Source of the DNA: Bacteroidota bacterium
GTDB taxonomy: Bacteria > Bacteroidota > Ignavibacteria > Palsa-1295
NCBI GenBank assembly: GCA_030706385.1
Contig: JAUZOQ010000025.1
Location: 1-39,677, forward strand
Direction of reading: 5' to 3'
DNA: 39,677 nt
Positions 1 through 9,275 of the stretch are shown here, in pieces. The notes beneath the pieces were generated by a model. It was not told where the DNA came from. It did no database searches and worked only from the letters and a program-made list of their open reading frames with translations. A program made the position numbers and the translations under genes. Each line of letters opens with the position of its first letter. Within the stretch, counting starts at the first letter, position 1.

Positions 1-1030
1 TAGGACTATCATCGTAAATAAACTGATATCCGAACTTCGGCAGCGTCGCAACCGGTGTTCCGTTGCGATAGATCGTCTGCGACTGCGAGGCGACAACGAG
101 GAATGCATCGCCGCCATATTTCCTGCCTGCGAAGGGAACAGTGAGGTAGGAGTCTGACCACGAGCGAATCGGCTGCATCATATCCAGAATATAATCGCAA
201 TATTGATCACTTGACGGAATGAAGGGACAAACAGAGGCGCCGATGACTCCCACAGGTTTGTTCGCAGAGACGATCGTGCCGGTAACATCTTCTTCACCGG
301 TCGATGAGCCTGTTACTTGGTACTGAACACATTCGCCTTTGTTCAGGATCTGGGTAAATGGCACGCCCTTCGGATGCTGGACCACGTTCGGAAAACCATC
401 TCTACGAAGATCGTAGCTCGGAGTGATCGTCACCACTGTGTTATTCTGATCGGCGACGACGTCAAACTCCGAAGGATAATCTGCAAGATTTTGGGAGACA
501 AGAAGTGAGGAAAACGAAGCGACAACATAATCCTTCCCCCATCCGGTAGTGGGCACGACATACATTCCATCTGAAGTATACGGGACTCTGGAAAGAAGGT
601 ATACGGAGATGTCGGCGCTATCAGACCATACGTGCACAGACTTTGTCTCAACGACTCCGCTTGTTGTTACTTCCGTGCTTACTGAAATATCGCCATTCGG
701 AAATTTTGGAGACGGACTGGTGAAGATCGTCACTCTTCCGGCTGTTACAGGTTTTCGGATGATCGGCCCCCCGCCAACCTGGAGGTTCACGGTCGTATTA
801 CGCAATGAATTGATATAGACGGTGAAATATTTTTGCGAGTGATCATTTGGATCTGCATTTTGTGGAATTACAAACCAAAAGTTACGTCCGAAGCCGGAAG
901 TCTTGTTTCCTCGTTCCCTGCTGGTAACGGATGTGATGCGGGATGATTGGGAATAGATCGCATCAAAACTCACAGCAAGCAATAGCGAGACTATTGCAAC
1001 CCTGAGAATGCCTTCTGTGTGCCGTTTCAT
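1..1030 (-). CDS. Secreted IgGFc-binding-domain protein (partial, C-terminus beyond window)
   Basis: The reading frame starts with ATG at 1030 on the minus strand and stays open to the window edge, so 343 codons of the N-terminus are visible. It opens with a signal peptide (basic start, hydrophobic run LRVAIVSLLLAVSF) and continues with repeated beta-rich sequence of the IgGFc-binding N-terminal type: GFGRNFWFVIPQN, VHVWSDSADISVYLLSR, YPSEFDVVADQNNTVVTITP, VPFTQILNKGECVQY and PVGVIGAS. It is clearly paralogous to the next gene upstream (1181-3901), which carries matching blocks in the same order. The 150 bp between the two holds only a small perfect hairpin (1121-1136, six-base arms, four-base loop) with no T-run, so co-transcription is possible. 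Likely exported; a C-terminal sorting tail would lie outside the window. Ligand unknown. Confidence 0.85.
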   Translation of the reverse strand, partial: MKRHTEGILRVAIVSLLLAVSFDAIYSQSSRITSVTSRERGNKTSGFGRNFWFVIPQNADPNDHSQKYFTVYINSLRNTTVNLQVGGGPIIRKPVTAGRVTIFTSPSPKFPNGDISVSTEVTTSGVVETKSVHVWSDSADISVYLLSRVPYTSDGMYVVPTTGWGKDYVVASFSSLLVSQNLADYPSEFDVVADQNNTVVTITPSYDLRRDGFPNVVQHPKGVPFTQILNKGECVQYQVTGSSTGEEDVTGTIVSANKPVGVIGASVCPFIPSSDQYCDYILDMMQPIRSWSDSYLTVPFAGRKYGGDAFLVVASQSQTIYRNGTPVATLPKFGYQFIYDDSP

Positions 1031-1180
1031 AACGTTCTGTTATCTACGTTTCAAAAGTTAGACCGAAGAAGATCGGAGATAGCATCGGATGCAGTCGCCG
1101 AAGACTCATACCTCTCCCAACCTGAACAACTTCAGGATACATGTTTTGTTACCCGGAAGACACCAATTTCCTACCGATCA

Positions 1181-3901
1181 TTACTGGCCGATCATTAATT
1201 TTCCGGAAATGACCTTCCCCATAGCCGAGAACCGGTAAATATACATGCCGGAAAGTATCTTGCTGCTGACCGGGAAAACAGCTACGTAAATTCCCGATGC
1301 CTCCTCGTCATCGTGAATGACTTTCCCAATGGAATTGCCAAGGACATCATAGATCTCCAGATCGACAGGCGAACTTCCACTCAGCCCGTAGACGAATCGA
1401 ACGGCATTACCGGCGAGGATAGGGTTCGGCTTTGGTGGCAGCAACGCGGCTTGACTGCCCCTATCGAGTTGAGCACTTATGGCTGCATACTCCGCACTCC
1501 CTTTAGAAAGCGAGGATTCATATCCGCTGCCGGCAACAGCTGCCGGAAGTTGACCGCAGCCTGTCACCGTTGCAGAATCGGTCCCTGCCTCCTTGCTTCG
1601 CAGATGAACTTTCGTAACGAAGTTACCAACTGCTTTCGGAGTGAATGTAAACATGAGGGCAACGTCTGATTCCGGGTTGATAATAAAAGGAGGAACAGGA
1701 ATGCCGTTATATCTAAAATTGACGGTATCATCTACCCAAATGCTATCGATCGTTATCGGAAACGCAGTCGGATTCTCGGCGATCGTCAAGGTATCGGTTT
1801 TGGATTTTCCGGTATCGATGCACTTAAAGTCATTATCACTGAGAGTAAAATAGAGTTCTCCACCGCTGCCCCTCACGACAATCGATTGAGATGCACAAGC
1901 GTAGCGAATGGTAAGCGTATCACTTTCGAATTGTGTGGTGCCGGGCGTGAAACAGATCCGTATCCTCATCGAATCACCAACCTTAATCGTAGAATCGGTG
2001 CCCATACTATCTATTGCAAAGCCGTGTGCGCCGGATCGGAGCGAAATATCCTGGAAGGAGAACGGGATTTTCCCTGTATTGCGGATCGTCGCGTAAAGAC
2101 ACGATGGAGCACCTACGATCACGCCTCCGAAATCAAGCGGCGATGGAGCGATCAACGCAGTTTGCGGAATGTAGGTAGTTGTGACAGTCGTCTTATTTCC
2201 GGCATAATCAAACGCCTCTACACTGAGGTAGGCTGCTTTCGTGCTGTCCATTACATGCATTCTGTAGAATGTGCTGTCCGAAGGAATGCCTTCAGCGTAG
2301 TTCGGATCCGGAATGTAGGACATATTACTGATCGAATCTATTTTCACCGAAGATATACGTGAAGAAGGAGGATCGATCGTTCTATCGCTGATCGTAACCA
2401 ATCCATCGAAACAACTTCCGGAAATAATTGCAGCAGGCGGAATCGTATCAGGATCATTGAGTGTCGTAATTCCAAGATTCCCATTCCAGGAGTAAGCATC
2501 ATTACTTCCATATCCGTACATATAGACTCCAATACCGGAATCGCTTCGTACTTCATGCTTTCCCGGTGACACCGATCGGATAATAAAAGCAGTATGAGTT
2601 GAACCGGGAAGAGGCTCTTGAGTGCTCCCGCGATAACTGGAAATTGGTTGGCCGTCGAACGTAGTCGAGCCTTTTACAGCAGTGTTAACAATGACGTTCA
2701 CGAAATTTTGATAGCCACCGTTAATAAAACTCGGAACAGTGAAGAACGAGGCGTTTCCATATTGCTCTACGGGATTCATGACGACCATCGACGGACCAGC
2801 TGAGCCCAAATTATTAGGCCCGGCCATATTCGGCCAAGTCTGGCTATTGAGATATTGCACGAGCAAGAACGGAGCATCGCTTGTCCACTGAGATGAATCT
2901 GAGATATCGTTATGAAAGTAATACTCGTACTTCTTGTGGAGAACGCAATGAACATCTCCATTACGGTTGATCGTCTGTCCTGCTTTTGTTCCGATGACGA
3001 GATAGGTATCGCCTCCGATGCGACGAGTGAACGGTATCGTGTAATATGTTTTCCCCCATGTTCTGACGGGAGGTATCATCTCACAAATGTGCGAGCAGTA
3101 ATTGAATTCCGCAGGGATATTTGCGCATTCCGATGCTCCTATGACTCCAACGGGATGTGAGCTGGTGATAACGGAGCCGGTAAGATCGAAATTATCGATA
3201 CCGGCTGCAATAACCGCCTTATACTGAATGCACTCGCCTCGATTGAGTACTTGAGTAAACGGTACTGCTACCTTGTGAACAATGGCACTCGCATCGCTGC
3301 CACCACGAATATCAGAGTTCGGCGTAATTGTGCAAACGGTATTATCCTGATTGGCAACAAGGCAAAATTCGGAAGGATAATCATAGGTAAATCCGGCAGA
3401 TCCTTCATAGAGCGATTCAAAGGAGGCGACGACGTACTCCTGACCCCATCCCGATGTAGGAATGACGGAGAACCCGTCGGTTGAACCAGGATTGCGGGAG
3501 AGGAGGTATACGCTCAAATCTGCGTCGGCGGACCAAACATGGATTCCTTTTTCTTCGACAGCGTTGCTTGTTGTTACTTCCCAAGCTAACGGAACAAAGA
3601 AATTCAGGACTTGCCCTGCCGACAGAGGATATTTTGAAGTCGAGCCTCCCATGACTTGGATACTGACTGTCGTAGCTTTTTCACTAATTACAAAGAGCTC
3701 GTAATATTTTCCGCCCTGTGATTGAAAATTTTGGGGCATCGCAAACCAGTACTCTCGACCCAATCCCGTTGCCGTACTGCCTCGTTCATACGTAGTGACC
3801 GATTCGATCTTGGACTGAGCAAAGACATGCGAAACAAAGGTAGCCTGAATGAATACAGTTGTCAGAAGAGCAGTGACGCGAAAAGACTTACATTTAGTCA
3901 T
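1181..3901 (-). CDS. T9SS-secreted surface protein: IgGFc-binding domain, two choice-of-anchor/Hydin-like Ig domains, Por sorting tail
   Basis: The protein has 906 residues. A signal peptide of about 29 residues ends in VSHVFAQ. Residues ~45-460 form the IgGFc-binding N-terminal-like region (GLGREYWFAMPQN, IHVWSADADLSVYLLSR, YPSEFCLVANQDNTVCTITP, PVGVIGASECANIP). A linker with a TTVTTTYIPQTAL segment leads to two tandem ASPM/SPD-2/Hydin-like Ig domains (~585-800; LDFGGVIVGAPSC and FTFTPKAVGNF signatures). The last ~80 residues match a type A type IX secretion sorting domain: PPKPNPI, then LEIYDVLGNSIGKV, then SGMYIYRFS. It is therefore probably moved through the outer membrane by T9SS and attached to or released from the cell surface. 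The IgGFc name comes from a eukaryotic mucin-like protein; binding of IgG by this protein is not implied. A paralogue follows downstream. Confidence 0.9.
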   Translation of the reverse strand: MTKCKSFRVTALLTTVFIQATFVSHVFAQSKIESVTTYERGSTATGLGREYWFAMPQNFQSQGGKYYELFVISEKATTVSIQVMGGSTSKYPLSAGQVLNFFVPLAWEVTTSNAVEEKGIHVWSADADLSVYLLSRNPGSTDGFSVIPTSGWGQEYVVASFESLYEGSAGFTYDYPSEFCLVANQDNTVCTITPNSDIRGGSDASAIVHKVAVPFTQVLNRGECIQYKAVIAAGIDNFDLTGSVITSSHPVGVIGASECANIPAEFNYCSHICEMIPPVRTWGKTYYTIPFTRRIGGDTYLVIGTKAGQTINRNGDVHCVLHKKYEYYFHNDISDSSQWTSDAPFLLVQYLNSQTWPNMAGPNNLGSAGPSMVVMNPVEQYGNASFFTVPSFINGGYQNFVNVIVNTAVKGSTTFDGQPISSYRGSTQEPLPGSTHTAFIIRSVSPGKHEVRSDSGIGVYMYGYGSNDAYSWNGNLGITTLNDPDTIPPAAIISGSCFDGLVTISDRTIDPPSSRISSVKIDSISNMSYIPDPNYAEGIPSDSTFYRMHVMDSTKAAYLSVEAFDYAGNKTTVTTTYIPQTALIAPSPLDFGGVIVGAPSCLYATIRNTGKIPFSFQDISLRSGAHGFAIDSMGTDSTIKVGDSMRIRICFTPGTTQFESDTLTIRYACASQSIVVRGSGGELYFTLSDNDFKCIDTGKSKTDTLTIAENPTAFPITIDSIWVDDTVNFRYNGIPVPPFIINPESDVALMFTFTPKAVGNFVTKVHLRSKEAGTDSATVTGCGQLPAAVAGSGYESSLSKGSAEYAAISAQLDRGSQAALLPPKPNPILAGNAVRFVYGLSGSSPVDLEIYDVLGNSIGKVIHDDEEASGIYVAVFPVSSKILSGMYIYRFSAMGKVISGKLMIGQ

Positions 3902-4024
3902 ATAGGTGACCCTTTTGATTGTTACCCCAATAACGCTTCACGATGCCATAAGTTACGGTATGTTCGGAAGGTGTGTCCTCCCACGATCATTAACCGAATG
4001 TTGAGGAGTTTGTTACTTTAAAAG

Positions 4025-4062
4025 AGAAAAGGCATCTGTCTAAGAGCAGATGCCTTTTCTCA
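4025..4062 (-). terminator. Rho-independent terminator of the PD40/OmpA gene
   Basis: A perfect 15-bp inverted repeat (4025-4039 with 4048-4062) encloses an 8-nt loop. Read on the minus strand it begins about 20 nt past the stop codon of the 4084-6636 gene and is followed by TTTTAAAG, so it should stop that transcript. The A-rich outer stem also gives a T-rich 3' side on the plus strand, but no plus-strand gene enters it. Confidence 0.85.
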
Positions 4063-4083
4063 TTAGTTCTAAGGACTAGCGGC

Positions 4084-6636
4084 TTACTGTGCGTTGATCG
4101 GTGTTTCGATCAGGACTTGTACTGTGCGATTGTAATAGCGGCCTTCCGGAAGCTCGTTGGGATAGAGCGGATCCGTCTTACCATACCCTTTTGCAACCAA
4201 GGTCTTGACATTGCCGCGAATGCGTGCTTCAATATCCTTTTTCGTTGCATTTGCACGGTTCTCCGACAGCTTCAAGTTGTAATCCGGCGTACCGAGAATA
4301 TCAGTGTAACCATTAACCTGAACATCGGAACTCGGTTTGATGCGCTCGAACACATATTCTTCGAGAATCTTGTGATTCCACTTGCCCATATCGGAGCTGT
4401 TATACTTGAAGAGGATAAGATTGTATTTTTCTCTGGTCTTATCGCTGAGATTTTCGCTCTTAACCATCTTCTGTGTGAACTGGCGCACGCCGGTTGCATC
4501 GACATTCGATTTTACGACGCGGCCATTAATGTCAGTTACGAGCATCTGTACGGTCAGATCGGATTCGCCATCGGGCAATTTATGTGTTGCGTCGGAGCGC
4601 CAATTCCATTCCGGAGATTTTGTTGTCGTAATATCGCCCAGGTCGTTGATCGTTGCCCAGGTCTGTCCATCATGCGAGATCACGAGCTGGCGGCTCTTGA
4701 TGCGATCGTTACGAAGGCCATTTGTCATGGAAAACATTGCCGTGCGCCAATCTGGCTCGGTAATAACCTGCTCGCGCTTGATTGGCTTGATGATTTCCCA
4801 ATCATCGGCATGGATCTCTACGCGGCGATTCTCCTGAATACCTTCGGGAGTCGTCGAGAGCGTTGAATTCTCCGGAAGCTTCCGAGCTTCAATGGAAAGA
4901 CGCTCAGGATCGATACCCCAAATTTCGACGAGATACTTTTTCACCACCTCTGCGCGCTGGCGCGAGAGATCGACGGATTTTTCGTTCTCGGCCTCTTGCG
5001 AATTACATCCGACAATTCCGATCTTCGTCTTCGGATTTTTCCGGAGGCGAAGCCCAAGGATATTCAAGTAATTATAATATCCGTTGAATGTGGCCGTAAC
5101 CGTATCTTCGCTAAAATTCTGCGTCTCGGCAGGGCTTGAGAAAAGAACGTAACGAGAAGGCAGTGTGCCAACACCCTGATCGAAGAACACCATCGGAAGA
5201 AGGGCATATAGCTCGATCGTTTGTTTTTCTTTAACGATCAGGCCTTTGAATCCCGGATATTTATTCGGATATGTCTTCATGAACTCCGGCTCGACCGTCA
5301 CCCATTTTACGATAGGCGGAGCTTCGTTATTCATCGGAATGTCATGTGTTACAATTCGAGAAGTATCTTCACGAAGAGGGATGTTGACACGCGTCGGCGG
5401 GTAAGGGAAATGGTTCGGTTCCGTTGCGCTGACAAGGTAGGTTCCTCCCACTTCACCTTTCGCATTTGCCGAAAGCACGCAGAGGTACTCTCCCGAAGAG
5501 CTGTTGGCATCTTTGTAGTAGACCGTATCGTGAGTTTGTTCGTCAACGATCAAGACCTTTGCTCCGAGCCTTTCCTGAGTGACAGAGTCAAAGCAGGTAC
5601 CGCGAAGAACGAGAGTCGGTCTTGGTTTCGGCGGGTTAGTGGCAACATAGATATCGAATCCACCCGAACCGCCGGTGCGATTGGACGCAAAAAAGAGCAC
5701 GTTACCCGAAGCCGGAACGGTTAGAAACATTTCATCGGCTTTTGTATTGATGGGCGGAGGAAGAGCGATCGGCTCCGTCCAATCCGTATCAGATGGCCCT
5801 TTGAATTCTGAGAAAAAGATATCCTTTCCGCCTTCGCCGCCGTGTCCGTCGGAAGCGAAGTACAGGGTCGTTCCATCGGCTGCAATGAATGGAGAAGCAT
5901 CATAACCTTTCGTATTGATCTTCGATCCGAGATTGACCGGCTCGGTCCAGCGTCCATCGGCTAATTGATGAGAGACGAAAATATCGACGCCGTTTCCACC
6001 ACGATTCGAAGCGAAAAAGAGCTTCTTGCCGTCCGGGCTGATCGAGGGCTGAGATTCCCATTTCGTCGTATTTACCGGCGCACCGACTTCGTGAATGTTT
6101 TTCCAATCTTTTCCTTCAAGAGTAGCAACCCAGATATTGACGTCGTTGCTTTCGGTGGTATTACGATTGGTTGCGAAATAGATCGTTTGTCCATCGGCAG
6201 CAATCGAAGCAGCACCATCGGCCGAAGCCAGATTGATCTGCGCGAGGTTCATCGGAGCGAACCAGGTCGTATCGTCATTCTCCGGGCTATGGGTGACCCA
6301 GAAGTCATCCTGCCCTTGTCCGCCCGAGCGACGGGAGACGAAATACATTGTCCGGCCATCGGCTGTGATCGTCGGCCCGAAATCTTCCGAACTGCTATTG
6401 ACGACCGGTCCGAGGTTCTTGACGACGAGCTTACGGAAACTGCTTGTCGACGTATCCGGAACAGGTGCAGGCACTGGCTTGACGGGCGCAGGCGATAGAA
6501 CGGAAAGTGCAGACTTGAATTTTTGAGTGACCGTGCGTCTGAATGCCGAGCTTGTCGATGAAATAACAAGGAGACATAATGCAGTTGCGAGAGCCGCTCC
6601 GAAAAAGAGCGCGCGTTTAGGGGCGATAAATCTCAT
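4084..6636 (-). CDS. Envelope protein with PD40 beta-propeller repeats and two OmpA domains
   Basis: The protein has 850 residues. An N-terminal hydrophobic segment (residues ~10-32) is a signal peptide or membrane anchor. Residues ~75-345 hold five PD40/TolB-like propeller blades, each with a core such as ADGRTMYFVSRRSGG, ADGQTIYFATNRN, PDGKKLFFASNRGG or ADGTTLYFASDGHGG. A CarboxypepD-regulatory-like beta domain follows (~350-440). Two OmpA C-terminal-like domains come next (~490-620 and ~740-850), separated by a ~110-residue Ig-like region. The second keeps YTD and LSENRA, the positions expected to bind peptidoglycan; the first has GCN where the aspartate is expected but keeps LSRQRA and NRRVEI. 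This architecture resembles peptidoglycan-anchored OmpA proteins of Bacteroidota, some of which sit next to T9SS components. It has its own terminator. Confidence 0.88.
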   Translation of the reverse strand: MRFIAPKRALFFGAALATALCLLVISSTSSAFRRTVTQKFKSALSVLSPAPVKPVPAPVPDTSTSSFRKLVVKNLGPVVNSSSEDFGPTITADGRTMYFVSRRSGGQGQDDFWVTHSPENDDTTWFAPMNLAQINLASADGAASIAADGQTIYFATNRNTTESNDVNIWVATLEGKDWKNIHEVGAPVNTTKWESQPSISPDGKKLFFASNRGGNGVDIFVSHQLADGRWTEPVNLGSKINTKGYDASPFIAADGTTLYFASDGHGGEGGKDIFFSEFKGPSDTDWTEPIALPPPINTKADEMFLTVPASGNVLFFASNRTGGSGGFDIYVATNPPKPRPTLVLRGTCFDSVTQERLGAKVLIVDEQTHDTVYYKDANSSSGEYLCVLSANAKGEVGGTYLVSATEPNHFPYPPTRVNIPLREDTSRIVTHDIPMNNEAPPIVKWVTVEPEFMKTYPNKYPGFKGLIVKEKQTIELYALLPMVFFDQGVGTLPSRYVLFSSPAETQNFSEDTVTATFNGYYNYLNILGLRLRKNPKTKIGIVGCNSQEAENEKSVDLSRQRAEVVKKYLVEIWGIDPERLSIEARKLPENSTLSTTPEGIQENRRVEIHADDWEIIKPIKREQVITEPDWRTAMFSMTNGLRNDRIKSRQLVISHDGQTWATINDLGDITTTKSPEWNWRSDATHKLPDGESDLTVQMLVTDINGRVVKSNVDATGVRQFTQKMVKSENLSDKTREKYNLILFKYNSSDMGKWNHKILEEYVFERIKPSSDVQVNGYTDILGTPDYNLKLSENRANATKKDIEARIRGNVKTLVAKGYGKTDPLYPNELPEGRYYNRTVQVLIETPINAQ

Positions 6637-6986
6637 AATGGTTTCTTACTTATGAAATGATTGTATACAGATGATGATGATTGCTACACAACAAACAGCA
6701 TGATAATGAGAGAGAACGGCTAGAGAACCATGCACGGAATTTGTTTCTCTACTGACGTTCCTGGAAGCGCGTTGCTACGCCTCATTGCTCCATAAGTTCT
6801 AACAAAATAACGTCGCTCTTATGCAAAACCGTTCATTCTGCGAACTGAATAAAGATCCCGGTACGTGTGGCAGAACAAGATCTTTTTTCTACACATTGTT
6901 CCTTCCAAAGACGAAACTATATGAAATATGGAGAACGAAAATAAGGAATTTCTGCGGCATCCCACAAAAAATCGAGAAATCGCGGG
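6637..6986. other. 350-bp intergenic region between the PD40/OmpA gene and the PBP gene
   Basis: No convincing gene. It should contain the promoter of the minus-strand OmpA gene; on that strand TATACA lies about 30 nt before the ATG, with only a poor -35 (TTGTGT, 18 bp upstream). A 7-bp inverted repeat AAAGATC/GATCTTT (6851-6857 with 6879-6885, 21-nt loop), followed on the minus strand by TTTATT-like sequence after its second arm, could be a weak terminator for the PBP gene, which ends at 6987. A short plus-strand open frame starting at 6821 runs into the antisense of the PBP gene and looks like chance. Confidence 0.4.
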
Positions 6987-9239
6987 CTATTTCCTGTTGG
7001 GTTCATTCGCCCTCGGCGGCGGATTTTTCTGGCCGTCAGTCGCTTGCGGAAGCTCAGGCGATGCAGACGGAATGGGTGCATGAATTGCTCCGGAATCGCT
7101 CGATTTCAAGGAATCCGGTTTTGGCGATGCGCCATTCCAATTCGTATTAAAGTAGGTGATCTTGGGCTTGAGAGCATCATAGGAATACTTCATGAATCGT
7201 CCCCAGATCGGTGCTGCTGCGCGGCCGCCTTGCCCATCGGCGCTGGTAAAGGTGATTCGTTTGTCGTCAAATCCCACCCATGCTCCTGCCGTATAGAGAG
7301 GAGTATAGCCGATAAACCATGCATCTGCATAGTTTTGCGTTGTGCCCGTTTTCCCGGCGGCCGGGTAGTTGAACCATCTACGGATACTCGTGGCCGTTCC
7401 GGCATCAACGACACTTTTGAGGCAGATCGTCATCATCTGCGCGATCTTCGGCTCGAAAACGAACTCGAATTCTGGCTTAGACCGATAGATCACCTTTCCG
7501 TTTCGGTCTTCCACTCGCAGAATGCCGTACGGTGTAGTCTTGATCCCATCATTGGCGAAGATCGAATACGCGCTCGTCAGTTCCAGCGGACTGACTTCAG
7601 CCGTACCTAAGGCAATCGAAGGCACGGCAGGAATATTAGACTTGATCCCCATCCGTTTAGCCAACTTGACGACATCCTGCGCATTGGTCAGATCCATAAG
7701 TGCATGGATGGCACAAAGATTGATCGAATGCTGCAGCGCCGTTCTAATCGGATAGGCCCCTCCTACTGCTTCACCCATGTTCCCCGGCTTCCAGATCTTA
7801 TCTCCATCTTGCATCTCGATCTCTTCATTAGAAACGATGGATTCCGGAGTATACCCTTTCTCAAATGTCGAGGCATAGACGAAGGGCTTGAACGACGAGC
7901 CCGGCTGGCGGACGATCTGCGTCGCATGATTAAGCCCGTACCGATGCTCGCGGTAATTCGCACTTCCGACCATTGCAAGGATCTGTCCGGTTTTCGGATC
8001 GAGGCACAGGAAGCTTGCCTGCAACCGAGTCTCTCCTTTTTTCACGCTATCGATAAATTTCGGATCGGAGCGGAGTGCCTTTTCGTATTTAACACGCTCG
8101 CCATCGCTCTCAAACGTTCGCAGTGCCGAATGCTGCCTGACAGAATGCATGACAAGCGAATCGAGTAGAGGTTTGTGCTGATTCCAATTCCATCGCTTAT
8201 CGACAATATTCTTCTGGTATTCGGCAACATGTTCATCAACAGCGCGGTTAGCAGCTCGTTGCATCGCTGCATTCAAAGTCGTGTAGACAACGAGTCCGTC
8301 CCGATAGAGATCATAGCCGGCAAGCTCGGGCTTCTTGGATAATTCCTGCCGCACCATTTCGACGAAGTGCGGAGCAATGCCCTGATACGTTTTCGATGCC
8401 ATGACCTTGATCGGATCCTGTTTGATCTTCTCGGCCTTTGCTTTCTCAAGGAATCCGGCATTGACCATATTATCAATGACGGTATTGCGCCGATTGATCG
8501 CACGGTCATAATTATCTTCGGGATCGTAATTCTCCGGACCCTTCAGCACTCCGATCAGATACGCACATTGAGCGGGCGTGAGCTTGCTCACATCTTTTCC
8601 GAAATAGATCTGGCTTGCCACAGCAACTCCATAGGCTCCTCTTCCGAGATAACATACATTGAGATACATTTCCAGGATCTCATTCTTCGTATGGGTTCGC
8701 TCGATCTGGACAGCGCTGACAGCTTCACGCAATTTCCGAAGAACACTTTTTTCCTGCGATAAATAGAGATTCCTGGCAAGCTGCTGCGTGATCGTGCTCG
8801 CCCCTTGTTTCGGCGAAAGCGTAACGATATCGGTCCAGACCGCTTTGAAACTTCGCCAGATGTTCATGCCCCAATGATCGTAGAAATCCCTGTCCTCCGT
8901 TGCAATGAGTGCATCGATCATCGCCTTGGGGACTTCGCGCAGTTTTACCGTCGTGCGATTCTTAATATAAAATTGATCGATAGGCTCTCCGTCGGAGCTG
9001 ATGATACGAGTGGCGAGTTCGGGATGCGGGTTTTCGAGTTGGTCTAGGGTGGGTACGCCTTTTAAGGTTGCGATCGTCAGCGCCGTGCCTCCGCCTCCGA
9101 CAACAATTACGAAAAGCAGGGGCCACTTCCACTTCCGTAAAAAACGGACAAGCTTCTCCCATCCGGTTTCGGGGAATTGAGGCTCGTGAGAGTGCTCCTC
9201 GGCTAAGTGATCGTTTGTCGTGTGCTCGTGTTCGTTCAC
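6987..9239 (-). CDS. Class A penicillin-binding protein (PBP1A-type transglycosylase/transpeptidase)
   Basis: A bifunctional peptidoglycan synthase of 750 residues. It polymerises lipid II glycan strands and cross-links the stem peptides on the outer face of the inner membrane. Residues 1-35 are cytoplasmic and rich in His and acidic residues; a membrane segment lies at ~39-58. The GT51 domain shows ATEDRDFYDHWG (catalytic Glu ~115), STITQQLARNLYL and RKLREAVSAVQIE. The transpeptidase domain has SSFK (Ser448), SIN (505-507) and KTGT (630-633). The C-terminal tail is Pro/Ser-rich and disordered-looking. Length is normal for the family. It lies 36 bp downstream of the LpxH-like gene on the same strand, so the two envelope genes are probably co-transcribed. 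Confidence 0.97.
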   Translation of the reverse strand: MNEHEHTTNDHLAEEHSHEPQFPETGWEKLVRFLRKWKWPLLFVIVVGGGGTALTIATLKGVPTLDQLENPHPELATRIISSDGEPIDQFYIKNRTTVKLREVPKAMIDALIATEDRDFYDHWGMNIWRSFKAVWTDIVTLSPKQGASTITQQLARNLYLSQEKSVLRKLREAVSAVQIERTHTKNEILEMYLNVCYLGRGAYGVAVASQIYFGKDVSKLTPAQCAYLIGVLKGPENYDPEDNYDRAINRRNTVIDNMVNAGFLEKAKAEKIKQDPIKVMASKTYQGIAPHFVEMVRQELSKKPELAGYDLYRDGLVVYTTLNAAMQRAANRAVDEHVAEYQKNIVDKRWNWNQHKPLLDSLVMHSVRQHSALRTFESDGERVKYEKALRSDPKFIDSVKKGETRLQASFLCLDPKTGQILAMVGSANYREHRYGLNHATQIVRQPGSSFKPFVYASTFEKGYTPESIVSNEEIEMQDGDKIWKPGNMGEAVGGAYPIRTALQHSINLCAIHALMDLTNAQDVVKLAKRMGIKSNIPAVPSIALGTAEVSPLELTSAYSIFANDGIKTTPYGILRVEDRNGKVIYRSKPEFEFVFEPKIAQMMTICLKSVVDAGTATSIRRWFNYPAAGKTGTTQNYADAWFIGYTPLYTAGAWVGFDDKRITFTSADGQGGRAAAPIWGRFMKYSYDALKPKITYFNTNWNGASPKPDSLKSSDSGAIHAPIPSASPELPQATDGQKNPPPRANEPNRK

Positions 9240-9275
9240 GGATTCAAAAAACTGTTGGTGGTGTGCCGGGTGAGC

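Noticed and set aside
1121-1136. Terminator between the two IgGFc-domain genes
   Set aside because: The six-base hairpin is perfect but no T-run follows it on either strand.
4117-4866. Long plus-strand open frame (249 codons)
   Set aside because: It lies wholly antisense to the PD40/OmpA gene, has Cys/Arg/Ile-rich composition typical of a reverse-complement frame, and no recognisable domain.
6821-7150. Plus-strand open frame beginning in the 350-bp gap
   Set aside because: Two-thirds of it is intergenic and the rest antisense to the PBP tail; no Shine-Dalgarno and no protein-like features.
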